From assembly GCF_025147485.1 (NCBI RefSeq), contig NZ_CP102263.1, positions 3,795,501 to 3,859,500 of the forward strand: a stretch of 64,000 nucleotides of DNA, written 5' to 3'. The DNA is from Bacteroides uniformis. Lineage in GTDB: Bacteria > Bacteroidota > Bacteroidia > Bacteroidales > Bacteroidaceae. Both the position numbers and the translations under genes were made by a program. The number at the start of each line of letters is the position of its first letter. Positions within the stretch are counted from its first letter, which is position 1. The notes beneath the pieces were generated by a model. It saw only the letters and a list, made by a program, of their open reading frames with translations. It was not told where the DNA came from and ran no database searches. Shown one piece after another: positions 1 to 9,400 of this stretch.

Positions 1-1086
1 GAATTTCTTGAAACTCACCGTTATCAGCAATACCGCCATCGTGGCAAGTATGCCGACCTCCATCAGCACAAGCGAAACATCCACTCCCTCAATCATCAGC
101 TTACGCACCGCCTGGATATACCAGCGTGCAGGAAGCACAGCTGAAATGGCCTGCAGGATAACGGGCATACTCTCAATGGGGAATATCATGCCCGAAAGCA
201 ACATGGTGGGCATCATCAGCATCAGTCCGGACACCAGCATGGCGGCAACCTGCGTCCGGGTGACCGTGGAAATCAGCAGCCCCAGCGCCAGGGAGACAAA
301 GATGAATAGCAGCGACACCACCACCAGCCAGAACAAGCTGCCCGCCACGGGAACATTGAGCACATAGACCGAAAGCAGAAGAATGGTGGTCAAGTTGACA
401 AACGACAGCACAAAATAGGGCACCGCCTTTGCCAGAATGATGAAAAGCGGTTTGACGGGAGAAACCAGCAGGACCTCCATCGTCCCCTTCTCCTTCTCGC
501 GCACAATGGAGATGGAGGTCATCATGGCGCAAATCAGCATCAGAATAAGCCCCATGACACCCGGCACGAAGTTGTAGGCACTCTTCATCTGCGGATTGTA
601 CAGCAGCTTGAGCTGGGGTACAATGGCAGCGGCATGCACTCCCGGCGGAAGCATCTCCTGCCCGGCAGAGGAGATGATGTTTGCGGCATAGCCTGCCTGC
701 ATAGTCGCCATATTGGGGTCTGTGGCGTCGGAGACAAGCTGCACGCGCGCCTCGCCGGTATAAAGCTTGTCCGAGAAACGCTCGCTGAAAACAAGCGCCA
801 TGTCAATCTCCCCTCTTCCGAAAGAAGCCTCCATATCGGCGGGAGAATGCAGGCGGCGGATGACGGTGAAGTATTCGCTTGCATCCATGCGGTCGATGAT
901 ACGGCGGGTAACTACGTCATTCGACGGGTCGAGCACCGCCACACGCACGTTCTTCACCTCGGTGGTGATGGCAAAACCGAAAAGGATTATCTGCACGATG
1001 GGCATGCCCAGCAGAATCAGCATCGTGCGCCGGTCGCGGAAGATATGGAAGAACTCTTTTCGGATGAAAGATATGAATTGTTTCAT
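1..1086 (-). CDS. ABC-2 type transporter permease, 3' end cut by window edge
   Basis: I read this by translating the reverse strand from the ATG at 1086; the frame stays open to base 1, giving 362 residues of a family usually about 370 long, so only the last few codons are missing. The protein starts MKQFISFIRKEFFHIFRDRR, has one N-terminal membrane segment, a large extracytoplasmic domain, then about five membrane segments in the C-terminal half. This is the layout of YbhS/YbhR/YhhJ-type ABC-2 permeases. The cytoplasmic motif REKEKGTMEVLLVSP is typical of the family. It lies directly downstream of the double ATPase and should form the membrane channel of the same export complex. A second permease (as in E. 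coli ybhS-ybhR) may follow outside the window. Confidence 0.9.
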   Translation of the reverse strand, partial: MKQFISFIRKEFFHIFRDRRTMLILLGMPIVQIILFGFAITTEVKNVRVAVLDPSNDVVTRRIIDRMDASEYFTVIRRLHSPADMEASFGRGEIDMALVFSERFSDKLYTGEARVQLVSDATDPNMATMQAGYAANIISSAGQEMLPPGVHAAAIVPQLKLLYNPQMKSAYNFVPGVMGLILMLICAMMTSISIVREKEKGTMEVLLVSPVKPLFIILAKAVPYFVLSFVNLTTILLLSVYVLNVPVAGSLFWLVVVSLLFIFVSLALGLLISTVTRTQVAAMLVSGLMLMMPTMLLSGMIFPIESMPVILQAISAVLPARWYIQAVRKLMIEGVDVSLVLMEVGILATMAVLLITVSFKKF

Positions 1087-1133
1087 TGTCTATATTTATA
1101 TTTAGGCTCGGATAATGCGGATTTCACGGATTT

Positions 1134-2591
1134 TCAGTCGGCGGTTCGCACAGCTTGACGAGCCAGTTGTTGGAATACATCGTCCATCGTAGTGGCATTG
1201 AACTGCCGTTTCAGCTCCCCGGGAGTGTCGAGTGCACGGATGACGCCGTCTACCATGATGGAGATGCGGTCGCAATACTCCGCCTCGTCCATAAAGTGGG
1301 TGGTGACAAAGACGGTGATGCCCTCGTCGGCAGCCTGGTAAATCAGCTCCCAGAACTGGCGGCGCGTGGCAGGGTCCACCCCACCCGTAGGCTCATCCAG
1401 AAAGACAATCTTGGGACGGTGGAAGATGGAGACGGAGAAGGCCAGCTTCTGCTTCCAGCCCAGCGGAAGGCTTTTCACCAGTGTATCCCGTTCCTTTTCC
1501 AGCCCGAGGCGGAGGAGCAGCTCATCCGTCTTGGGGGCAATCTCCGCTTCGGGGATGCCGTAGATACCGGCAAAGAGGCGGATATTCTCCCACACCTTGA
1601 GGTCTTCGTAAAGGGAAAATTTCTGGCTCATGTAGCCGATGTTCTTCTTCACTTCTTCGGGTTGGGAAGCCACATCGAAACCTGCCACACATGCCTTGCC
1701 GCCGGTGGGGCGGCTAAGTCCCGTAAGCATGCGCATGGCGGTGGTCTTGCCTGCCCCGTTGGCTCCCAGGAAACCGAAAATCTCGCCCCGATGGACTTGG
1801 AAGGAGATGTGGTCTACAGCGGTGAAATTACCGAACCGCTTGGTCAACCCTTCCACTTCAATCACCTTGTTTTCGTGGTTTTCCACCCGTTCGTGCTGCA
1901 AGCCCGGAGGGCAGAGGATGCCCGCAAAGCGTGTCAGGATACGGTCGGGGGTATCGATGCCTTTTATCTCTCCTTCGTTGATGAAGGCGATGCGGTCGCA
2001 TTGGCGCGCTTCGTCGATGATGGGGGTGGAAGCAATGATGGTGATACCCCGCTCCTTCAGTCGGCGAAGCATTCCCCAGAATTCCTTGCGGGACACGGGG
2101 TCGACGCCCGTAGTGGGTTCGTCCAGAAAGAGGACATCCGGTTTATGGATAAGGGCACAGCTAAGGGCGAGTTTCTGCTTCATGCCGCCGGACAACGCTC
2201 CGGCGCGGCGCTTGCGGAAAGGTTCTATCTGCCGGTAAATGTCGCGCACCAAATCATAATTCTCCTCGATGGTGGTGTGGAAGACGGTGGCGAAGAAATT
2301 GAGATTCTCCTCCACCGTCAAGTCCGGATAGAGGGAGAAGCGTCCGGGCATATACCCCACCCGCCTGCGGATGGCTTTGTAGTCCTTCACCACATCCAGA
2401 CCGCAGACCGAAGCCGAGCCTCCGTCGGCAAGCAGCAAAGTGGTGAGGATGCGGAAAAGCGATGTCTTGCCCGCACCGTCCGGCCCGATGATGCCGAAAA
2501 GCTCACCGGGAGCCACTGACAGAGAGACACCCCGCAGGGCTTCCACGCTGCCGTAACGTTTGGAGATATTAGTTAAAGTTACAGCCTCCAT
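1134..2591 (-). CDS. Fused double ATP-binding subunit of ABC exporter (YbhF-like)
   Basis: 485 residues containing two complete ABC ATPase domains in tandem (about 1-235 and 243-475). Domain 1 has Walker A GPDGAGKTS, signature LSGGMKQK and Walker B VLFLDEPTTGVDP. Domain 2 has Walker A GANGAGKTT, a degenerate signature LPLGWKQK and Walker B IVFLDEPTGGVDP. The H-loop histidine is present in domain 2 (VTTHFMDEAE) but replaced in domain 1 (ASTPIIDEAR). The degenerate signature and the missing histidine fall in the same composite site, so one site is probably non-hydrolytic, an asymmetry I recall for YbhF. The start overlaps the end of the adaptor gene by 23 bases, implying translational coupling. 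It energises the permease encoded at 1-1086. Confidence 0.93.
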   Translation of the reverse strand: MEAVTLTNISKRYGSVEALRGVSLSVAPGELFGIIGPDGAGKTSLFRILTTLLLADGGSASVCGLDVVKDYKAIRRRVGYMPGRFSLYPDLTVEENLNFFATVFHTTIEENYDLVRDIYRQIEPFRKRRAGALSGGMKQKLALSCALIHKPDVLFLDEPTTGVDPVSRKEFWGMLRRLKERGITIIASTPIIDEARQCDRIAFINEGEIKGIDTPDRILTRFAGILCPPGLQHERVENHENKVIEVEGLTKRFGNFTAVDHISFQVHRGEIFGFLGANGAGKTTAMRMLTGLSRPTGGKACVAGFDVASQPEEVKKNIGYMSQKFSLYEDLKVWENIRLFAGIYGIPEAEIAPKTDELLLRLGLEKERDTLVKSLPLGWKQKLAFSVSIFHRPKIVFLDEPTGGVDPATRRQFWELIYQAADEGITVFVTTHFMDEAEYCDRISIMVDGVIRALDTPGELKRQFNATTMDDVFQQLARQAVRTAD

Positions 2592-3459
2592 ACATTCCTA
2601 TTTTCAGCATCCCGTCATTCTTCACGGCAATCTTTACGGCATAGACCAGATTGGCGCGCTCGTCTTTCGTCAGGATAGTTTTTGGAGTGAATTCGGACGT
2701 ATCGGAAATCCAGGTGACGATGCCGGGGTATTCTTTCCGCACTTCCTTTCCATAATCCGCATAAACCTTCACTTGCTGCCCCAGCTTGATTTCGGCAAGC
2801 TGCTCGGAGGTGATGTAGGCACGGAGGTAAATCTGCTCCATATCCGCCACTTTGAAAAGAGGGGTGCCGGGAGCAGCCAGTTCTCCGGCTTCGGCATATT
2901 GGGCAAGGACGGTTCCCGTCAGCGGAGAGGTGATGTGGCATTTGCGCAACTGGTCTTCTATCTGCGCCACCTGGATGCCGACAGAGGAACTTTGCCACGT
3001 CAGGCTCCGGTCACTGTTGCGCAGGGTGGAGTTCTGTGCGTCGAGCTGCTTGCGGAGGACTTCGAGAAGGGACTCGGCATCATCCAGTTGCTTCTGGTTG
3101 GCGGCACCCACACGGAGCAGGTTGGACACACGGTCGCGCTCGCGCCGTGCCTGCACAATCTGTTCCTGAGTGGCGGCTACTTGCTTCAGGATATCAGGCC
3201 GCTGGCCTTCCACGGACTTGACACTGGCCTCCAACTGGAGTTTCTTCAGATAGAGTTGGACGGTATCTATAATGCCTACTTCCTGCCCGTCTATCAGTGT
3301 CGTACCTTCCTCGATGTCGAAACTCAGCAGTTTTCCGGACGCCTCGGCAGAAACGATGACTTCGGTAGCCTCGAACGTTCCCGTCGCATCATATTTCGGA
3401 GTACCGCCGGTACAGGCGGCAAGGAGAAATAAAAAAGGAAATAATTTCAATGATTTCAT
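2569..3459 (-). CDS. HlyD-family periplasmic adaptor lipoprotein
   Basis: 296 residues. The N-terminus MKSLKLFPFLFLLAACTGG is a lipoprotein signal with lipobox LAAC, so the mature protein should be anchored to a membrane by a lipidated cysteine. After it come a biotinyl-lipoyl-like half motif (ASGKLLSFDIEEGTTLIDGQ), a long alpha-helical coiled-coil hairpin (about residues 70-165, rich in Q, E, L and R), then the second lipoyl half (ITSPLTGTVLAQYAEAGE) and a beta-barrel domain. This is the YbhG/HlyD architecture bridging an inner-membrane ABC transporter and a TolC-like channel. The gene sits between the TolC-like gene and the ATPase on the same strand. Substrate unknown; drugs or other xenobiotics are likely by analogy. 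Confidence 0.92.
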   Translation of the reverse strand: MKSLKLFPFLFLLAACTGGTPKYDATGTFEATEVIVSAEASGKLLSFDIEEGTTLIDGQEVGIIDTVQLYLKKLQLEASVKSVEGQRPDILKQVAATQEQIVQARRERDRVSNLLRVGAANQKQLDDAESLLEVLRKQLDAQNSTLRNSDRSLTWQSSSVGIQVAQIEDQLRKCHITSPLTGTVLAQYAEAGELAAPGTPLFKVADMEQIYLRAYITSEQLAEIKLGQQVKVYADYGKEVRKEYPGIVTWISDTSEFTPKTILTKDERANLVYAVKIAVKNDGMLKIGMYGGCNFN

Positions 3460-3493
3460 ACTATTTCAAGTTATAAATTACGGATTATAGTCA

Positions 3494-4756
3494 TTAATTG
3501 TTCAGCGTATATTTCAGCTGCCAGATGTTCATCAGCAACTGCACCTCATGCAATGCCTTGGTCTGTCGTGCCATACTTTCATTGGTAATCTCCCGCAGCA
3601 TATCGGTCACGGTCATTGTCCCGTTCTGCACCTTGGCCTCGGCTGCACGGCGGATATTCCCACGCAGACGGATAATCTCGTCATCATCCGCCATCTGGCG
3701 GCGCATGGATACAATGCCCGCATCCTGCTGCGTAGCCTGCAGGCGAATGTTGAAAAGGAACACATCCCGGCCGGTTTCTATCTGTTGGCGGGTATTGTCT
3801 ATCCTGCGGCGGTCGTTCTTCAATGTATACAGACTGCCGAAATTCCAGGACATGCGCACCCCCGCCATGTAATAGGCGTTGAATTCATCCTTCAGCATAT
3901 TCAACCCTGGATTGCCGTATGCCCCTTGTACAAAAAGGCCGAAACGCGGCATCAACCGGGTGTTCAAAGCTGCCTCCTGCTGGCGGAGTTGCTCTCCCTG
4001 CGCATCGTACCAACGAAGTTCGGGGCGGTTGTTCATCTGCCGGTCTATGTTTTCTTCGGCAGCCGGTTTCAATAAAACCGTTTCGGAAGAGAGATCCTTG
4101 CCCGTAAAGGCAGCAAGCATGCTGAGGTATGCACGGCGGGTGGTCTCCAATTCCACACGGTGCTGCCTGGTGTTCAGTTGCTCTACGCTGACTGCATCCA
4201 GGTCGCTCAGGGTGGCGATGCCATTGGCTATATAGTCGGCTACCTGCTTGTGGGTTCTTCCTAAATCTTCTTGCAAGAGGCTGTTCTGTTTCAGCTGTTC
4301 GTCCAACAGCAGGATGCCGAAAAAGAGCTGGTTCACCCGGTCAGTCAAGGCATACATGTCTACATGCTGTTTTTCCAGTTCCACTTCCGAGGCGGCACGC
4401 GTCAATCGTTTTCTGGAACGTATATCCCCACCATCCCAGAGGGTCTGCTGCACTTCGAGCATCACCTGGTACTGGTCTTTCGAAGCAGTCTTGATGTCGA
4501 GATTAGGGATTTCGACCGGTAGCCGGGTGATGTCACTCTGGTACGTGGCCTTGCCGGATAGGGAAAACTGGGGCAAGTAACCTTTTCCGGCATTGGAGAG
4601 GTCGTACCCGCGTGCCTTTTCTATCAGTCCGTATTGCCTGACCAACGGATAATTGTCTTGCGCCCGGCGCTGGCACTCTTCCAACGTGAGCTGGGCATGT
4701 GCCAGCATGGCGGCAAGAGAAAGGGTAAAAAAGAAAACGGTTCGTTTCATATCCAT
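3494..4756 (-). CDS. TolC-family outer membrane efflux protein
   Basis: 420 residues. The signal peptide MDMKRTVFFFTLSLAAMLAHAQ ends in AHA-Q, a plausible signal peptidase I site. The mature protein begins LTLEECQRRAQDNYPLVRQY, the usual start of TolC-family proteins, and contains two similar helical halves with repeated long amphipathic helices. It is the first gene of the minus-strand efflux operon, followed after 34 bases by the HlyD-like adaptor. It should form the outer-membrane duct of the tripartite system. The start ATG at 4756 is followed two codons later by another ATG; the first is kept because the signal peptide is good from either. Confidence 0.92.
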   Translation of the reverse strand: MDMKRTVFFFTLSLAAMLAHAQLTLEECQRRAQDNYPLVRQYGLIEKARGYDLSNAGKGYLPQFSLSGKATYQSDITRLPVEIPNLDIKTASKDQYQVMLEVQQTLWDGGDIRSRKRLTRAASEVELEKQHVDMYALTDRVNQLFFGILLLDEQLKQNSLLQEDLGRTHKQVADYIANGIATLSDLDAVSVEQLNTRQHRVELETTRRAYLSMLAAFTGKDLSSETVLLKPAAEENIDRQMNNRPELRWYDAQGEQLRQQEAALNTRLMPRFGLFVQGAYGNPGLNMLKDEFNAYYMAGVRMSWNFGSLYTLKNDRRRIDNTRQQIETGRDVFLFNIRLQATQQDAGIVSMRRQMADDDEIIRLRGNIRRAAEAKVQNGTMTVTDMLREITNESMARQTKALHEVQLLMNIWQLKYTLNN

Positions 4757-4799
4757 TCTGTTTCTTGTTTATTCTACATGGTTTTGTTCTATACACATG

Positions 4800-4807
4800 C
4801 AAAGATA
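4800..4807 (-). promoter_or_regulatory. Bacteroides -7 promoter element for the efflux operon
   Basis: Read on the minus strand, 4807-4800 is TATCTTTG, a perfect match to the Bacteroides -7 consensus TAnnTTTG, about 45 bases upstream of the TolC-like start. A clear TTTG at -33 is not visible (only a weak ATTG). The intergenic region to the AraC gene is short, so the two divergent promoters lie within about 110 bases and could be co-regulated. Confidence 0.55.
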
Positions 4808-4904
4808 AAGGCATAACCCTATAACCTTACAATCCATTTGTGCGCAAAGATGTTCTAATAGTACGACATTTCGTAGAAAAAGACAAATAATAGGAACACT
4901 TTAT

Positions 4905-4912
4905 TATCTTTG
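4905..4912 (+). promoter_or_regulatory. Bacteroides -7 promoter element for the AraC-type regulator
   Basis: TATCTTTG on the plus strand matches TAnnTTTG exactly. Transcription would begin near 4919, which lies downstream of the GTG at 4915 and so argues for the ATG at 4948 as the real start of the regulator. No convincing -33 TTTG is seen. Confidence 0.55.
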
Positions 4913-4947
4913 CGGTGGAAATATACATTATTCATAAAGGGAAAGAT

Positions 4948-5841
4948 ATGGAAAAGAACAAACCGATAAGCGTCGCATTCGAGGACATCCGCAACAATCC
5001 GGATTTTATAGAACATTCCGAATACAGATTTATAAACGACGATTTGGGAATGGTCATCAGTTTTCAAGCAATGGGATTCAGGCTATTCCGCACCCAGCAA
5101 CCTTATCGTGCCAAAGAAGGAAGGATTGTACGCATCATGCAAGGTAAGGGCCGAATCTCCATCAATCTTATCGAATATGAAGCTACAGCCCACGATATTA
5201 TTATCATCCCTGACAATTCGCTGATAGAAATATCGGAAGTCAGTCCCGACTACGAATTCCAAGTCATCATGCCCACTGCCAATTTTCTGCCCGTACTACA
5301 GAATTCCATTCTTTCGGAAGCTTATACACGAAACGGAATCCGCCTTTCATGCAACAACGAGGAATGGGCACACATCAGCAGCTTCTTCTCTTTATTGTGG
5401 AATATACTACATTGTTTGCCCTACCGCCGCGGAGCTGTACAGCACTTGATTGTCTCACTTCTCTATAACCTTAAGTATATCCACGAGCACACATGCAAGT
5501 CAACTCCGTCACGCCTTTCACGCCAGGAAGAGCTATTCCGCCGCTTCATCGCTTTGGTGAACCAACACAGCAAGCACGAACGCAGCGTCAACTTCTATGC
5601 CGACAAGCTATGCCTGACACCGCACTATCTGAGTTCGGTGATACGTGAAACAAGCGGACAAACCGTGATGCAATGGATTAATCAAGCAGTTATCCTCGAA
5701 GCCAAAGTATTGCTGAAACACAGTAATCTACTGGTGTTTCAAATATCAGACGAACTGAACTTTCCCAATCCGTCGTTCTTCTCGAAGTTCTTCAAACGTA
5801 TGACGGGGATGACACCGGCGGAATACCAGAAACAAACCTGA
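4948..5841 (+). CDS. AraC-family transcriptional regulator
   Basis: 297 residues from the ATG at 4948 (MEKNKPISVAFEDI). An upstream in-frame GTG at 4915 would overlap the predicted transcription start, so I reject it. Residues about 1-170 form a cupin-like sensory domain. The C-terminal about 100 residues hold two helix-turn-helix motifs, including SVNFYADKLCLTPHYLSSVI and the family signature FQISDELNFPNPSFFSKFFK followed by MTGMTPAEYQ. It is divergent from the TolC-HlyD-ABC operon, so local control of that exporter is the simplest role, but this is inference from position only. Confidence 0.9.
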   Translation: MEKNKPISVAFEDIRNNPDFIEHSEYRFINDDLGMVISFQAMGFRLFRTQQPYRAKEGRIVRIMQGKGRISINLIEYEATAHDIIIIPDNSLIEISEVSPDYEFQVIMPTANFLPVLQNSILSEAYTRNGIRLSCNNEEWAHISSFFSLLWNILHCLPYRRGAVQHLIVSLLYNLKYIHEHTCKSTPSRLSRQEELFRRFIALVNQHSKHERSVNFYADKLCLTPHYLSSVIRETSGQTVMQWINQAVILEAKVLLKHSNLLVFQISDELNFPNPSFFSKFFKRMTGMTPAEYQKQT

Positions 5842-5843
5842 CC

Positions 5844-6392
5844 TCAAAACAGCTGTCCTATACGGGAGCCTGACGGTCCGTCGCAAGAGTCCGCTTCCAA
5901 TGCCAGCATCCCTTGTTTGGCTGCCAGTCCACCGGCATAGCCTATCAGCGTATGGTTGCTGCCCACCACACGATGGCAGGGGATGAGTATGGAGAGGGCA
6001 TTTGCCCCATTGGCAGCCGCCACCGCACGTACGGCTTTCGGATTGCCCAGCTTTCGTGAAAGCTCGCCGTAGGACACTGTTTTTCCGTAAGGGATGTTCT
6101 GCAACTCCTGCCACACCGTCCGCTGGAATTCTGTTCCGACTGCAAGCAGTGGAACATCGAATATGGTCCGCTTACAGGCAAAATACTCATCCAACTGAAT
6201 GATTGCCCTTGCAATCACTTCCGAAGTGCCTTCCTCATAATCGGCATGCAGCGCCTGCCGTATGCGCTTATCAACGGTTACTCTACGTTTCTCGTTCAGC
6301 ATCCAGTCGCATAGGCAGAGTTTATCGCCGAAAGAGCCGAGGAGCAACTCGCCATAAGGAGATTGATAGTATTGGGTCAAAATTGTTTCCAT
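5844..6392 (-). CDS. ogt: Methylated-DNA--protein-cysteine methyltransferase
   Basis: 182 residues. The C-terminal half carries the invariant active-site motif IPCHRVVGSNHTLIGYAGGL, whose Cys accepts the alkyl group from O6-alkylguanine in a suicide reaction. The preceding FQRTVWQELQNIPYGKTVSYGELS is the DNA-binding helix-turn-helix region, with an asparagine-rich turn (AAANGANALSILI). The N-terminal domain is the usual ribonuclease-H-like fold of Ogt/AdaC proteins. There is no Ada N-terminal zinc domain, so this is the Ogt type. It lies 37 bases downstream of carB on the same strand and may be read through from that operon. The 3' end is convergent with the AraC gene and only 2 bases away. 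Confidence 0.92.
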   Translation of the reverse strand: METILTQYYQSPYGELLLGSFGDKLCLCDWMLNEKRRVTVDKRIRQALHADYEEGTSEVIARAIIQLDEYFACKRTIFDVPLLAVGTEFQRTVWQELQNIPYGKTVSYGELSRKLGNPKAVRAVAAANGANALSILIPCHRVVGSNHTLIGYAGGLAAKQGMLALEADSCDGPSGSRIGQLF

Positions 6393-6429
6393 CGAACTTA
6401 GTTTTCAGCAAAGATAGCAAATTAAATCA

Positions 6430-9400
6430 TCATTTGTACTCCGCCCACGACTTGATAGCCAAATCATCCGGCGTCATCGTGCAGAATGCATTGATGAACG
6501 CACTTGCCAGACGGGCATTCGTTATCAACGGAATATTGAGGTCGATGGCGGCACGGCGTATCTTGTAGCCGTTATCCAACTCGCCTGCGGTGAGGTTCTT
6601 CGGAATATTGACAACCATGTCTATCTCCTTGCGGTGCAGCATGTCGAGTGCCTGTGGCTGGCGTTCGGGTTCGCTGGGCCAGTAGACGCGCGTATTCTCC
6701 ACACCGTTCTCCGTAAGGAAATTGCTGGAACCACCCGTGGCAAATATCTTATACCCCTTCTTCTGAAGCATACGCGCGGCAGAAAGCATGTCCACTTTCT
6801 GCTTCGGAGTACCGGTAGAAAGCAGGATATTTTTCTCTGGAATACGATATCCCACGGAGAGCATCGCCTTGAGAATGGCGCAGGAAGTATCGCTGCCGAT
6901 GCAACCCACCTCGCCCGTGCTTGCCATATCCACACCCAGTACCGGGTCGGCCTTCTGCAGACGGTTGAAGGAGAACTGGCTCGCCTTGATGCCTACGTAA
7001 TCCAAATCGAACAGATTCTTGTCCGGCTTCTGTACCGGAATGCCGAGCATCACCTTCGTGGCAAGTTCAATAAGGTTTATCTTCAGCACCTTGCTGACAA
7101 ACGGGAACGAACGGCTGGCACGGAGGTTGCACTCAATCACCTTGATGTCGTTCTCGCGTGCCAGATACTGGATATTGAACGGACCGGAGATGTTCAGCTC
7201 ACGGGCAATCTCGCGGCTGATGCGCTTGATGCGGCGCACCGTCTCCACATACAACTTTTGTGGCGGGAACTGGATAGTGGCGTCACCGGAATGCACTCCG
7301 GCAAACTCGATATGCTCACTGATGGCGTACGCGATAATCTCTCCATCTTGCGCCACAGCATCCATCTCCACCTCCTTGGCATGCTCAATGAACTGGCTCA
7401 CCACTACGGGATGTTTCTTGCTGACATTCGCCGCCAGCTTCAGGAAGCGTTCCAGCTCCTCCCGGTTGGAACAGACGTTCATCGCAGCGCCGGACAATAC
7501 GTAGGAAGGACGGACCAATACCGGGAAGCCCACCTTATCCACAAAGGCGTTGATGTCCTCCAGGGAGGTCAGCGCCCGCCATTCGGGTTGGTCTACACCA
7601 ATGCGGTCGAGCATGGCGGAGAACTTGTCACGGTCTTCGGCATTGTCGATGCTCCTGGCGCTTGTGCCGAGAATAGGTACCTTCTGCGCATCGAGGCGCA
7701 GGGCAAGGTTATTCGGTATCTGACCACCGGTAGAGACAATCACCCCGTGGGGATTCTCCAGTTCGAGAATATCCATCACGCGCTCGAAGGTGAGCTCGTC
7801 GAAGTAAAGACGGTCGCACATGTCATAGTCCGTAGACACGGTTTCGGGGTTGTAGTTTATCATGACACTGCGGTAGCCTTCCTGGCGGATGGTGTTCAGG
7901 GCCTGCACGCCGCACCAGTCGAACTCTACGGAAGAACCGATGCGGTAGGCGCCGGAGCCCAATACGACGATGGACTTGTGGTCGCCGAGGTAACGGACAT
8001 CATTTGCCGTGCCGCTATACGTTAGGTAGAGATAGTTGGTCTGTGCGGGATATTCGGCGGCAAGGGTATCTATCTGCTTCACTACGGGCAGAATGCCTGC
8101 ACTCTTGCGGAAATTGCGGACGGCAAGGATGGCTTCTTCGCCGTCCATTGCTTGTTCCAAGCCGAGGGCACGGGCTATCTGGAAATCAGAGAAGCCTTGT
8201 ACTTTGGCTTTACGCAACAAGTCCACGGGAATCATTGGCAACTCTCCATCAGCCATAAAAGAGTGCAGTTCCCTGCTGGTATCCATGATGTTCATCAACT
8301 TCTCCAGGAACCAACGGTCTATCTTGGTCAATTCGTGCACCTGGTCCACCGTATACCCGGCACGGAAGGCTTTGGAGATGACAAAGATACGTTTGTCGGT
8401 AGGTTCGCGCAGAGCCTTGTCCAAATCGGCAATCACCAGTTCCTTGTTCTCTACGAAGCCGTGCATGCCCTGGCCTATCATGCGAAGCCCCTTCTGGATG
8501 GCTTCCTCGAAAGTACGGCCGATAGCCATCACCTCGCCTACCGACTTCATGCTTGAACCCAGCTCTTTGTCCACCCCGTGGAACTTGCCCAAATCCCAAC
8601 GCGGTATCTTGCAGACCACATAGTCCAGGGCGGGTTCGAAGAAAGCGCTTGTAGTCTTTGTCACAGAGTTGTTCAAGTCGAACAAGCCATAGCCCAAGCC
8701 GAGTTTTGCCGCTACAAACGCCAACGGATAACCCGTTGCTTTAGAGGCAAGTGCAGACGAACGGCTCAAGCGTGCATTTACCTCGATTACCCGGTAGTCC
8801 TCGCTCATCGGGTCGTAGGCATACTGCACGTTACACTCTCCCACAATGCCGATGTGACGGATAATGCGGATAGCAAGTTCACGCAATTTATGATAGTCCG
8901 TATTGCTCAACGTCTGTGACGGGGCAATAACGATGGACTCACCTGTATGGATGCCCAGGGGGTCGAAGTTCTCCATGTTGCAGACCGTGATGCAGTTGTC
9001 GAAGCGGTCGCGCACCACCTCGTATTCCACTTCCTTCCATCCCTTCAGCGATTTCTCCACCAGCACCTGTGGGGAGAAGGAGAAGGCTTTCTCCACCAGC
9101 ACATTCAGCTCTTCTTCATTGTCGCAGAAGCCCGAACCCAGTCCGCCAAGCGCATATGCGGCACGGACAATGACCGGGTATCCCAGTTCCCGGGCTGCGC
9201 GACGGGCATCCGCCGCATTCTCCACGGCTTCGCTCTTGATGGTCTTCACATCAATCTCATTCAGTTTCTGCACAAAGATTTCACGGTCCTCCGTGTCAAT
9301 GATGGCCTGCACGGGAGTGCCGAGAACCGTCACGCCGTACTTCTCGAAAATCTTGTCTTTATAGAGGGAGACACCGCAGTTCAGTGCCGTCTGTCCGCCA

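Noticed and set aside
1155..2519. Long plus-strand open frame opposite the double ATPase (and similar long antisense frames opposite carB, carA, purF, gltB, asnB, glnN, trpB and trpE)
   Set aside because: These are codon-composition shadows: composition is unnatural, no family motif, no promoter or start context, and they overlap well-supported genes.
4915..4947. GTG at 4915 as start of the AraC-type regulator
   Set aside because: It precedes the transcription start predicted from the -7 element at 4905-4912; the ATG at 4948 has normal spacing.
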